A stretch of DNA of 53,029 nt, taken from positions 1 through 53,029 of the IMG/VR virus record IMGVR_UViG_3300044451_000119. One strand, 5' to 3'. Positions 8,568 to 14,977 of this stretch are shown here, piece after piece (position 1 is the first letter of the stretch; every line of letters begins with the position of its first letter). Origin of the DNA: a virus. The position numbers were made by a program, and so were the translations under genes. Below the pieces are notes generated by a model. It saw only the letters and a list, made by a program, of their open reading frames with translations, was not told the origin of the DNA and did no database searches.

Positions 8568-8999
8568 TTATTCCACCAGAGTTCCTCTTTGTCGTCTAAT
8601 AGTGTTTAACATCTCAAAGTCTTTTACTTTTTTGTCTCCCTTATACGACCAGGCATAACCGGAAACTATCATCTGCTCATTCAGTGATGTTGGTTTATTA
8701 TTGATAAACAAATGTCCCAGAATTCTACCATACTTCTCTGTGCTGTCTGGAAGTTCGGTCTTAATGAGAATATCTTTCGCACCCTCAACTTTCTTCTTCA
8801 ACCACTCTTTTGATTCAAGTCCAAGTTTCTTTTCGTATGCGTCCGTAGTGCGTGATTCAGGCGTATCAACACCAGCAAGACGAATTCGCTTAGTAAGGGA
8901 AATATCAAAACCCAAATCAATATCCGCATCTATCGTATCACCATCGACTACCTTATGAATCTCACGGATTCTGTAAATGTACGGGTCTCTGTCTGCCAT
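8568..8999 (-). CDS. SNase-like (thermonuclease family) nuclease
   Basis: A 143-residue protein with the staphylococcal-nuclease fold (OB-fold) pattern: IHKVVDGDTIDADIDLGFDI (metal-binding Asp residues), KRIRLAGVDTPESR (catalytic Arg and Asp region), KYGRILGHLFIN (the second Arg motif) and NEQMIVSGYAW. There is no signal peptide, so it should act in the infected cell or in the virion, cutting DNA or RNA with calcium. SNase-like genes are common in cyanophages; host-DNA degradation is the usual suggestion but is unproven here. A late box at 9022-9029 implies late expression, which sits better with a virion or packaging-linked role than with early host takeover. Confidence 0.9.
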   Translation of the reverse strand: MADRDPYIYRIREIHKVVDGDTIDADIDLGFDISLTKRIRLAGVDTPESRTTDAYEKKLGLESKEWLKKKVEGAKDILIKTELPDSTEKYGRILGHLFINNKPTSLNEQMIVSGYAWSYKGDKKVKDFEMLNTIRRQRGTLVE

Positions 9000-9021
9000 T
9001 AGAATAACTTAATACTCCCAG

Positions 9022-9029
9022 TATTTATC
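9022..9029 (-). promoter_or_regulatory. late promoter box (GATAAATA) upstream of the SNase-like gene
   Basis: The minus strand reads GATAAATA, 22 bases before the ATG at 8999, directly after the end of the duplicated motif fragment. Confidence 0.5.
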
Positions 9030-9035
9030 AATCAA

Positions 9036-9160
9036 GAATAGAGTTTCTCCACTCTTCACTCATATTCACCATAATTGATTCTGCTGCTTCTGGTGTTTCT
9101 GCATATCCTTCATCAAGAAGGTGTGAGAGGATGATGTCGTATAAATCTACTTGTTCTTTT
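9036..9160 (-). pseudogene. decayed partial copy of the C-terminal module of the upstream gene
   Basis: Read on the minus strand, this stretch encodes KEQVDLYDIILSHLLDEGYA then ETPEAAESIMVNMSEEW and a stop after NSILD. It is nearly identical to residues about 100-143 of the 194-residue protein encoded at 9166-9750. The copy has no start codon: the codon just before its homologous frame is TAA, and the only ATGs are deep inside. It therefore looks like a remnant of a tandem duplication, or the displaced original C-terminus of the gene after a new C-terminus was inserted. Confidence 0.7.
9047..9158. repeat. direct repeat, copy A (112 bases)
   Basis: It matches copy B at 9341-9452 with a constant offset of 294 bases and no gaps; I count about eight to ten differences, mostly silent. 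Copy A is the non-coding remnant. Confidence 0.85.
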
Positions 9161-9165
9161 AATGC

Positions 9166-9750
9166 TTACTCATCCCAGTCCTTAGGGGTGGTTCTAACCT
9201 TGGTGCCTCCCTGCCCCTGATCTGCATATCCTGAACCATATTTCCAAGTGGAAGATGGTTTAACAAAAGGAGGTTTTTTCTTTCTGAATGGTTTTTTTGG
9301 TGGTAATGGTTCCTGGTTTACTTCTGTAATAATATTCTCTCTCCATTCTTCACTCATATTCACCATAATTGCTTCTGCTGCTTCTGGTGTCTCAGCATAT
9401 CCTTCATCAAGTAAGTGTGAAAGGATAATGTCGTATAAATCTACTTGTTCTTTTTTTAGTTTTGATTGTGCTTCCTTTTCTGCTCTGTAACTATCTGGTT
9501 GTCCAGTTTTCTTTGCTTTTGCAGCAGCAGTTTTTCTTTTTGAAAACTCGGCACCTACTTTTGCCATTTTTGGGTCTCTATAACCGTGAGGGTCTTCTGG
9601 AGTTCCCATTCCCATACCACCTCCCTTGGAGAGTTTTTTAATATAATCTTTTTTTCCAAATTTTGGTTCTTGATAACCTTCATCAAGTTGCTGATTTTCA
9701 ACAACTTCCATATATGCTTCTTGAAGATTGTGATAGTCTTGTGCGTCCAT
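9166..9750 (-). CDS. modular hypothetical protein with LYDIILSHLLDEGYAE motif
   Basis: A 194-residue protein. It starts MDAQDYHNLQEAYMEVVENQ with an acidic helical N-terminus, then a basic Gly-rich region (KKLSKGGGMGMGTPEDPHGY), a Lys/Ala-rich helix (SKRKTAAAKAKKTGQ), the module VDLYDIILSHLLDEGYAETP-EAAEAIMVNMSEEW (about 103-138) and a Pro/Lys-rich tail. From memory the LYDIILSHLL module recurs in other cyanophage proteins of unknown function. LxE triplets (LQE near 9-11, LDE near 22-24 and again in the module) resemble gp21 cleavage sites, so an internal head protein is possible but is inference. A late box lies at 9771-9778. Confidence 0.75.
   Translation of the reverse strand: MDAQDYHNLQEAYMEVVENQQLDEGYQEPKFGKKDYIKKLSKGGGMGMGTPEDPHGYRDPKMAKVGAEFSKRKTAAAKAKKTGQPDSYRAEKEAQSKLKKEQVDLYDIILSHLLDEGYAETPEAAEAIMVNMSEEWRENIITEVNQEPLPPKKPFRKKKPPFVKPSSTWKYGSGYADQGQGGTKVRTTPKDWDE
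9341..9452. repeat. direct repeat, copy B (112 bases, inside the 194-residue gene)
   Basis: This is the coding copy of the duplicated motif; its partner is at 9047-9158. Confidence 0.85.
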
Positions 9751-9770
9751 TTTTACAAATAATTTTTAGT

Positions 9771-9778
9771 TATTTATT
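9771..9778 (-). promoter_or_regulatory. late promoter box (AATAAATA) upstream of the 194-residue gene
   Basis: The minus strand reads AATAAATA, 20 bases before the ATG at 9750. Confidence 0.45.
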
Positions 9779-9887
9779 AAAATGGGAGTCTGAACTCTTT
9801 GGTATTGAGTTTCGGAATAGGAAGTTTCTCAAATGCTTTATTGACTCTTTTTTGAAGATCCTTTAAGTCTTCATTGGTAATATTCAT
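9777..9887 (-). CDS. mini-protein, 36 residues, unknown
   Basis: A short frame, MNITNEDLKDLQKRVNKAFE followed by a KLPIPKL-type tail. It overlaps the end of the 56-residue gene (stop at 9871) by 17 bases in another frame, an arrangement that favours translational coupling. It is amphipathic and helical at the start. There is no recognised family. Evidence is only the open frame, the overlap and tight packing, so it could be spurious. Confidence 0.4.
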   Translation of the reverse strand: MNITNEDLKDLQKRVNKAFEKLPIPKLNTKEFRLPF

Positions 9888-10041
9888 TGATGATATCCAG
9901 AATTCGATTTAATACTTCGTTCGCCCCCCTTTTCTTTTCCTCAGAAAAGTTTTTAAAAATATCAGAATTTTCATAAAGTAATTTTTTTAAACCATAAACT
10001 TTATGAAGCATATCTATTCGGGTCAACATGCCTCTTGACAT
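9871..10041 (-). CDS. small hypothetical protein, 56 residues
   Basis: The frame starts MSRGMLTRIDMLHKVYGLKK and ends ILDIINEYYQ. It appears to be a two-helix, charged protein (EENSDIFKNFSEEKKRGANE-like middle). Its ATG at 10041 lies 32 bases after the stop of the 83-residue gene; an alternative start is Met5 (10029). It is unrecognised. The codon pattern and colinearity with neighbours make it a likely real gene. Confidence 0.5.
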   Translation of the reverse strand: MSRGMLTRIDMLHKVYGLKKLLYENSDIFKNFSEEKKRGANEVLNRILDIINEYYQ

Positions 10042-10073
10042 AATTTTAATCTCATGGAATAATATCTATCGCA

Positions 10074-10325
10074 TTAATCTTCTGGAAAATTTTTTTCAAG
10101 ATCTTTATTTCTTTGTTGCCAAGTGATTCCACCATCTATACCTCTACATGGATTGATACAAGCGTCATCACCTAAATTATTACAAACAAGTCCAGCAAGA
10201 TCTAATTCATTTCCCCGTTTACCAGTTCCAGACCAATAATGTTCACCATTTAACCAAATAGCACCACATTTGAGGCATTCTTTTCTTTCTAATGAAAGAT
10301 CAGACAGTTCTTTTTCAATGTTCAT
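10074..10325 (-). CDS. small Cys-rich hypothetical protein, 83 residues
   Basis: It contains CLKCG (about residues 17-21) and later CNNLGDDACINPC, giving two pairs of cysteines that could bind one metal ion, plus a Trp-rich segment (GAIWLNGEHYWSG). There is no basic DNA-binding tail. Its ATG at 10325 lies 11 bases inside the upstream 76-residue gene, whose stop is at 10315, so the two overlap and are probably coupled. It is unrecognised; a small zinc-ribbon protein is the best description. Confidence 0.65.
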   Translation of the reverse strand: MNIEKELSDLSLERKECLKCGAIWLNGEHYWSGTGKRGNELDLAGLVCNNLGDDACINPCRGIDGGITWQQRNKDLEKNFPED

Positions 10326-10545
10326 TTAAATGTTCCTCTATTTCTTTTTTCAATGATGTTCTTGGTAGATTCAATTCCTTTTCGAGATTTCTCTTCATGA
10401 AAAACATTTGAATCTCAATCCAAGTGTATCTAATGTTTAGATCCACATATGAAAAAAGGCGTATAGTGCTTTCGTAACCACCATATGCAAAGAGTAACCC
10501 AATTAATAGGAGAATAATATAAAAACCAGTTAAGATAGGTTGCAT
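10315..10545 (-). CDS. small single-pass membrane protein, 76 residues
   Basis: The N-terminus MQPILTGFYIILLLIGLLFA is strongly hydrophobic and continues to about residue 24, a clear membrane segment; the rest is a charged helix (MFFMKRNLEKELNLP, EEIEEHL-like end). It lacks a signal-peptidase site and lies downstream of a 228-base gap that may hold its own promoter. A membrane protein in a late block could act in lysis (holin- or spanin-like size), but no holin family is recognised and there is no endolysin beside it. Confidence 0.65.
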   Translation of the reverse strand: MQPILTGFYIILLLIGLLFAYGGYESTIRLFSYVDLNIRYTWIEIQMFFMKRNLEKELNLPRTSLKKEIEEHLNEH

Positions 10546-10773
10546 AGATTTCTCCGATAAAATCTTACAAGTAGTAAAATCATAATGTATATAGACTATA
10601 CTATCATGCCAATTATAATGTTGTAAAATTTAATACTAATATTCTGACATTTGACAAGATATCAAAATATGGTTAGAATATCTTTGTTAGAGATGATAGA
10701 TAAGGTATAGATAATATTTAACTATTTTGTTTCTCTCCGCCGCAGTGCCGCACGTATGTTAATATCTGCATTT
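10546..10773. other. 228-base non-coding gap, AT-rich, possible promoter
   Basis: This is the longest gap in the structural block. I see no gene in it. On the minus strand it contains TTGTCA followed 16 bases later by TATTAA, a weak host-type sigma-70 candidate, and a further TTGGCA nearer the 76-residue gene. No late TATAAATA box and no convincing terminator was found. The six-base ends of an imperfect inverted repeat (AGATAT...ATATCT) lie near 10660-10685. Confidence 0.35.
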
Positions 10774-12675
10774 TCAACATCTCCAACGACGACGTGCCTT
10801 ACAGATTGCCTTGTCTGGATCTTTTGAGCAATCAATGTTATGCATCTTCTGCTGCCCCGCTGAGCGGGCACAGAAGGACTTACGACGCTTTGATCTTTCG
10901 GGACCAGGATCTTTCTCAGTAACTGCTGTTTTGAGTTTTGAACCAGGATTTTCGCGACGATAAACATTAACTGCTTTTTGACTCATTCCATCAGTTTTAT
11001 CAGACTTGTTTACCTTTTGCCAATCTTCTTCAAATTCAACTTGTTCTCTATATGATGGTAATCCTGCTGAACCAGTTTGAATCAATGGTTGCCCAGGAGT
11101 AAATTCAGATATTACATGATTAACAACTTTTGATCCAGGGTATATTTTTTGAAGTTCATCTGTTACTTCTTGACGACTTGGTAGTTTTGCTTGTGGGAAG
11201 AACATACGAATTGAATAATACTTTCCTCTCCAAGACAACGTAATAGCGACAATGTTTCCTGTTTGAGCTTGCAGTCTTGTTGCTTCCTCAATTTGAGACT
11301 TAAATCCCTTAATAGGTTCTGGTTCAATTAAATCAACAATTTCTGTAAAAGTATTGCCATCAACATCTTCAATGGTTACATCCTCTGCTTTCACACAATT
11401 TGGATATCTTTTTCCAAACATTGTTTTCATGCCCTTTTTCTTGTACCCAGGCCAGCATTTTTCATTTAAAAGTTCATCTAAAATTTTATCAACTAATTTT
11501 TGCTCCTTCATTTCTCCACTTGCAACGTAATCTGCTGCAGTATCAATATAATCTGCTGCCTTGGTAATTTTTGATTGAACCCAAGCTTCTAAATTTCCTT
11601 CACCTTTTCCGATTGACATTTTTAATTTTTTAACTGCATCTTCAATATTTTTTAGTTCTGATCTTGCCATGGAATATTCATGATCTTTTTTTTCTTCAAG
11701 AGTTGGACACACGTTAGATCCGTGTATTGGGCAAGTAGTTCCTTTCTTTGTATGATTACAAAACTTTTCTTCTGCTGTAGGTTTTCCAATCCCCACTTCG
11801 GTTGGTTTTACTGACTGCCCAGGAACATTAAATCCTTTTGGAAGTGGTTTACATTCTTTGTTTGTGTTGCACCAATACATACCTTTGCCACATAGTTCTT
11901 CACCAAGAATTATTTGTTCTATAGTTATTTTTTCTTCCGATTTAGTTCCCCAATTGTCAGCACCAACTTTACGGCACTTTACGAGTGCGCCAGATGCATA
12001 CGCACTTGGCCAAACTCTATAACGTAATTTTACTTTATGATAGCAAGCATCTTTATTGCCACTGCCTTTACCTTTTTTATCTTTTGCTTCTTGTACGTTT
12101 ATTTCTTCTTTCATTTTTTTTCTTGGAGAATCGGTAGAAACATAAGTTGGTTTTGCAGCCCCTGATTTTTCTTGTTGACCGGGATCTGCGATTTTTTTTC
12201 TTCTGGATGCCGACAATCTTTCTGCTTTTGTCATACTTGCCCTTTTAGAAGAAGAAACGCATTTTGGCGTTCCCTCTCCTGGTTCATCACTTGCACAAGT
12301 CCCACCAGTCACTACATTCACCCAACCAGGCTTTCCATCTTTTGATTTTGATTTTCCAAACCAATCACGAAGACCTTCCTCATTCATTTCTTTTGTTTTT
12401 TCTTTCATAGAGTTAATGAATTTTCTGTAAACTGCTGCTTCTGATGTTTTTCCAGATGCTCTTGCTCTTTGTTCCATTGCGATAGCTGCTTGAATTTTAT
12501 GAGCGTGTGAACGACTTGATTTTTTTATTTTAGTTACTGATTGTTTTGCAGTCTCAACATCCTTAAATCCGAGCCCATGAATAGTGCCTTTTGGATTTTC
12601 ATCCGTATAAAGATCAGAGTGTTTTTTTGATCCCGCAGGTTGTCCTGGTTTTCTTGAAATACGAGGATTGTTCAT
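10774..12675 (-). CDS. multi-module Cys/Lys-rich cyanophage protein (633 residues)
   Basis: A highly charged protein made of short units that I recall as recurring separately in cyanophage and marine myovirus proteins. Visible units: basic helical 30-90; GLRDWFGKSKSKDGKPGWVN to about 180 with CASD and KCVSSSKRASMTKAERL; DACYHKVKLRYRVWPSAYAS (209-228) ending KCRKVGADNWG; LCGKGMYWCNTNKECKPLPK (261-280); FCNHTKKGTTCPIHG (306-319); YSMARSELKNIEDAVKKL with NLEAWVQSKITKAADYIDTA (334-380); KCWPGYKKKGMKTMFGKRYP (406-425); an alpha/beta-looking 435-535; and a DUF6321-like end with VNKSDKTDGMSQKAVNVYRR and IDCSKDPDKAICKARRRWRC (555-633). There is no catalytic motif and no membrane segment. It overlaps the upstream 51-residue gene by 4 bases (ATGA). 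A virion-internal or DNA-binding role is inference. Confidence 0.8.
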   Translation of the reverse strand: MNNPRISRKPGQPAGSKKHSDLYTDENPKGTIHGLGFKDVETAKQSVTKIKKSSRSHAHKIQAAIAMEQRARASGKTSEAAVYRKFINSMKEKTKEMNEEGLRDWFGKSKSKDGKPGWVNVVTGGTCASDEPGEGTPKCVSSSKRASMTKAERLSASRRKKIADPGQQEKSGAAKPTYVSTDSPRKKMKEEINVQEAKDKKGKGSGNKDACYHKVKLRYRVWPSAYASGALVKCRKVGADNWGTKSEEKITIEQIILGEELCGKGMYWCNTNKECKPLPKGFNVPGQSVKPTEVGIGKPTAEEKFCNHTKKGTTCPIHGSNVCPTLEEKKDHEYSMARSELKNIEDAVKKLKMSIGKGEGNLEAWVQSKITKAADYIDTAADYVASGEMKEQKLVDKILDELLNEKCWPGYKKKGMKTMFGKRYPNCVKAEDVTIEDVDGNTFTEIVDLIEPEPIKGFKSQIEEATRLQAQTGNIVAITLSWRGKYYSIRMFFPQAKLPSRQEVTDELQKIYPGSKVVNHVISEFTPGQPLIQTGSAGLPSYREQVEFEEDWQKVNKSDKTDGMSQKAVNVYRRENPGSKLKTAVTEKDPGPERSKRRKSFCARSAGQQKMHNIDCSKDPDKAICKARRRWRC

Positions 12676-12827
12676 TCAACTGGTTTTGATTTAGTCTTCT
12701 CACTTTTTGCTCTTTTTTTTCTCGCGGCACAATGTGCTTTTTGAGAAAATCCTTTTGGATTTGAGCAATCAATACTTCTTTTATATTTATTGCTCCACTC
12801 TTCTTGAAACTCTTTATAAGTTTTCAT
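12672..12827 (-). CDS. 51-residue basic protein with capsid-targeting-like N-terminus
   Basis: The N-terminus MKTYKEFQEE closely resembles the capsid-targeting sequence I recall from T4 internal protein III (MKTYQEFIAE). It is followed by a basic Cys motif, SIDCSNPKGFSQKAHCAARK, and a Lys/Ser tail. The same IDCS-x-P...KA-x-C-x-AR pattern ends the 633-residue protein downstream. The gene begins 5 bases after the preceding stop and overlaps the 633-residue gene by ATGA, so translation is probably coupled. A small protein packed in the prohead core and injected with DNA would fit, but the T4 cleavage consensus (L/I-x-E) is only partly kept (F-Q-E). Confidence 0.7.
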   Translation of the reverse strand: MKTYKEFQEEWSNKYKRSIDCSNPKGFSQKAHCAARKKRAKSEKTKSKPVE

Positions 12828-12831
12828 TTAT

Positions 12832-14358
12832 TTATGCGAGGGTAATGTTTGCTGATCTTAAAACTCCATCAGTTCCTCGTACTTTAATTCTTAAATTAGT
12901 GTTACTTATAAGTTCAAAACTCATTTGAGAATTATTTGGAGGTGTTGAAGTGGTTCCTAACCCAATGGTAGATATTCCTACAATTAAAGAATTTCCGACA
13001 ACTTGGGAACTACCATTAACAAAAAGACTTGTACCAGAAGCACCTACTGCACCAACAGTTAATGTGTGCGAAGAGTTTGTTGTTCCTATTCCAGTGTTGC
13101 CACTTACAGATTGTCGATGAAGAGTAGAACCACTTACCGTCCAAAAGTTTAAATCTGATTGATGAGAGATAAACTGCAAAATATCATTTGCTCTGGCAGA
13201 AGTTGCGATGCCAACTGTTGTTGAGTTTATTTCTGTAAATTCTGATGAATCGAGTTTAATGCCATTGTAGAAAACATCTATTGAATTTGTATTTGCATCA
13301 TATGCAGAAACTGTAAATGATGTCTGACCAGTAGATGCAGTTGCGTTTGTAACAGATCTCTTTGGAGTTGTGGCTGTTTTTGGTCGATATGTAATAATAT
13401 CAACATCGTCACCATCAAAAGTCGATGATGATATACCTACGGTTGTTCCATTTGTTGCAGTATAATCAGATGATGCTAAACGAACTCCGTTTAAGAATAC
13501 ATCAAGATATCCAACTTCATAATTTACACTAAAACTTGTCTGCCCTCCTGTTGCAGTAAAACGAGTTTCATTTTTTTCAAATATCCCAGTTAACCCAGTA
13601 AAATCTAACTTGATTGTGCTTATTCCTGCAGAAGGAGTTGTAATTGAACTTACCGCAGATCCAATAAAGTTTAATGTAGTTACTCCCGATCCAATGTAAG
13701 TTCCAGTGCTCTGAACTCCAACACCAGCAATTAATCTTCCATCAAATGCTGTTATAATTCCTGTGTATATTGCATTTCCTATAACATGTAGTTTTGCAGT
13801 TGGATTTGTGCTTCCTATACCAAGATTATCAGAAACATAAGCACCACCTGTAACTTGAAGTGGTTGTGCTGCTGTACCAGTTGAGGTTGCTGTTCCAATA
13901 GAAACTGGACCATTTGTAAAATCAACTTCCGTGGTAAAAGTAGAAAAACCAGTTACATTTAAGTTTGTTGAATTTAATCTTGTAACAGTTCCAATTGTGC
14001 CAGTTAAGTTGGTTGTATCAAACCTTGTAACAGTTCCAATTGTTCCAGTAAGATTAGTTGTGTCTAATCTTGTAATTGTTCCTACACCAGCATTAATTTG
14101 ACCACTAAACGTTGCTGCTGTAAGAATTCCAATTATACTTACATTGCCATTATATGAAATATGACCCGCACCATAAGATTCTGCCCAAGGATTAACTGCG
14201 CGTACCGTTGTAGCGATTCCTACGCCGCCAGTATCCTGCCTGACATACAAAGTTCCATCATAAGTGTTTAGAGCTAATTCGCCTAGTTCTAAATTTGCCA
14301 ATGTTGGTCTCTTATCAGCAGTTGCTGATCTCTTTAACTTAATTTTTGAATCTGCCAT
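12832..14358 (-). CDS. fibre-like virion structural protein (508 residues)
   Basis: It begins MADSKIKLKRSATADKRPTL and ANLELGELALNTYDGTLYV, the phage-fibre N-terminal pattern in which an N-terminal peptide anchors to the baseplate. Residues about 90-135 hold near-tandem units TRLDTTNLTGTIGTV; about 180-215 has the IGSTNPTAKLHVIGN motif common in fibre shafts; about 270-400 holds two units of the type TGQTSFSVNYEVGYLDVFLN-GVRL, also found in the giant proteins of this window; the C-terminus (LRIKVRGTDGVLRSANITLA) is a common cyanophage fibre ending. There is no chaperone or enzymatic domain. It is likely a thin fibre or collar appendage. A late box lies at 14407-14414. Confidence 0.8.
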   Translation of the reverse strand: MADSKIKLKRSATADKRPTLANLELGELALNTYDGTLYVRQDTGGVGIATTVRAVNPWAESYGAGHISYNGNVSIIGILTAATFSGQINAGVGTITRLDTTNLTGTIGTVTRFDTTNLTGTIGTVTRLNSTNLNVTGFSTFTTEVDFTNGPVSIGTATSTGTAAQPLQVTGGAYVSDNLGIGSTNPTAKLHVIGNAIYTGIITAFDGRLIAGVGVQSTGTYIGSGVTTLNFIGSAVSSITTPSAGISTIKLDFTGLTGIFEKNETRFTATGGQTSFSVNYEVGYLDVFLNGVRLASSDYTATNGTTVGISSSTFDGDDVDIITYRPKTATTPKRSVTNATASTGQTSFTVSAYDANTNSIDVFYNGIKLDSSEFTEINSTTVGIATSARANDILQFISHQSDLNFWTVSGSTLHRQSVSGNTGIGTTNSSHTLTVGAVGASGTSLFVNGSSQVVGNSLIVGISTIGLGTTSTPPNNSQMSFELISNTNLRIKVRGTDGVLRSANITLA

Positions 14359-14386
14359 TTTTAGTCGTTATGTAACGTCAAGTCGG

Positions 14387-14404
14387 AAGCGATATATATC
14401 GCTT
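14387..14404. other. perfect 18-base palindrome before the 508-residue gene
   Basis: The sequence AAGCGATATATATCGCTT is fully self-complementary and sits between the late box and the ATG of the 508-residue gene, so it would be in the 5' leader. On the plus strand it is followed by TTT, on the minus strand by no T-run, so it is not a terminator for the known genes. Confidence 0.7.
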
Positions 14405-14406
14405 TT

Positions 14407-14414
14407 TATTTATT
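14407..14414 (-). promoter_or_regulatory. late promoter box (AATAAATA) upstream of the 508-residue fibre gene
   Basis: The minus strand reads AATAAATA, overlapping the stop codon of the 176-residue gene, 48 bases before the ATG at 14358. Confidence 0.45.
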
Positions 14415-14943
14415 AAAATTCTCCACCATCCTCTGCAATTGTGGAATCTTCTGCATCAACTGGTATCTCTACATTCATAATTTTTTCACTTAAATCAGAA
14501 TCTAATTTTTTCTTTTTTCTACTGTTACTTTTTGGCAACACAATTTTTTCTTCCATTTGTGGAGGAGGAGGTGAAATAATTTTTTCTTTTACTTTTATGA
14601 GTTCTTCCGCAGCATCTCTCATACAATTCATTCCACCTTCTAAATCATGCATACGCTCATCCAGTTTCATTAAATAAGATATGCGATTTTCAATATTAAT
14701 TACCTTTTGAGTAACATCAGTATGTTTTGAGATTACATCCTGATGATTTTGAATTAGAATTTTTTCAACACTAGTCCCTTCAAGTCTTGCTTGTTGATCT
14801 GCAATAATTTTTTCCAACTCCTTTATCTTTTCAGAGAAAAACATTAGTTTAGACTCTAACCCAATATTTAAATTTGCTATCTCTGAATATTTTTTTTGAT
14901 ATACTGCAATGCAAGTTTTAAGTTCAAGAATTTCATCTTCCAT
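14413..14943 (-). CDS. coiled-coil protein of unknown function (176 residues)
   Basis: The start is taken as the ATG at 14943 (MEDEILELKTCIAVYQKKYS); a TTG two codons earlier is possible but lacks a better ribosome site. Residues about 1-130 show heptad-like spacing of Leu/Ile/Met with many Lys and Glu, indicating long coiled coils; a Pro-run (SPPPPQ) follows, then a Lys-rich patch (SRKKKKLDSDL) and an acidic tail ending DGGEF. It lies between two fibre-like genes, so a fibre-associated trimerisation or linker protein is plausible. No family is recognised. Confidence 0.65.
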   Translation of the reverse strand: MEDEILELKTCIAVYQKKYSEIANLNIGLESKLMFFSEKIKELEKIIADQQARLEGTSVEKILIQNHQDVISKHTDVTQKVINIENRISYLMKLDERMHDLEGGMNCMRDAAEELIKVKEKIISPPPPQMEEKIVLPKSNSRKKKKLDSDLSEKIMNVEIPVDAEDSTIAEDGGEF

Positions 14944-14957
14944 GGTCAAAAAATCAA

Positions 14958-14977
14958 TCTAATCTATTTAGATTAGA
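14958..14977 (-). terminator. intrinsic terminator after the 639-residue fibre gene
   Basis: On the minus strand the fibre gene ends at 14973 and its last bases enter an 8-base-pair stem with a 4-base loop (TCTAATCT AAAT AGATTAGA), followed by TTGATTTTTT. The stem is A+T-rich, so termination may be partial, acting as attenuation before the coiled-coil gene. Confidence 0.55.

Noticed and set aside
10722-10967. Alternative minus-strand frame across the end of the 633-residue gene, with a tail reading INIRAALRRRE
   Set aside because: The main frame ends in the expected ARRRWRC-type terminus; the alternative frame overlaps it and its resemblance is short and basic only.
14944-14949. TTG start two codons before the ATG of the coiled-coil gene
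   Set aside because: A normal ATG follows directly and the leader shows no reason to prefer TTG.
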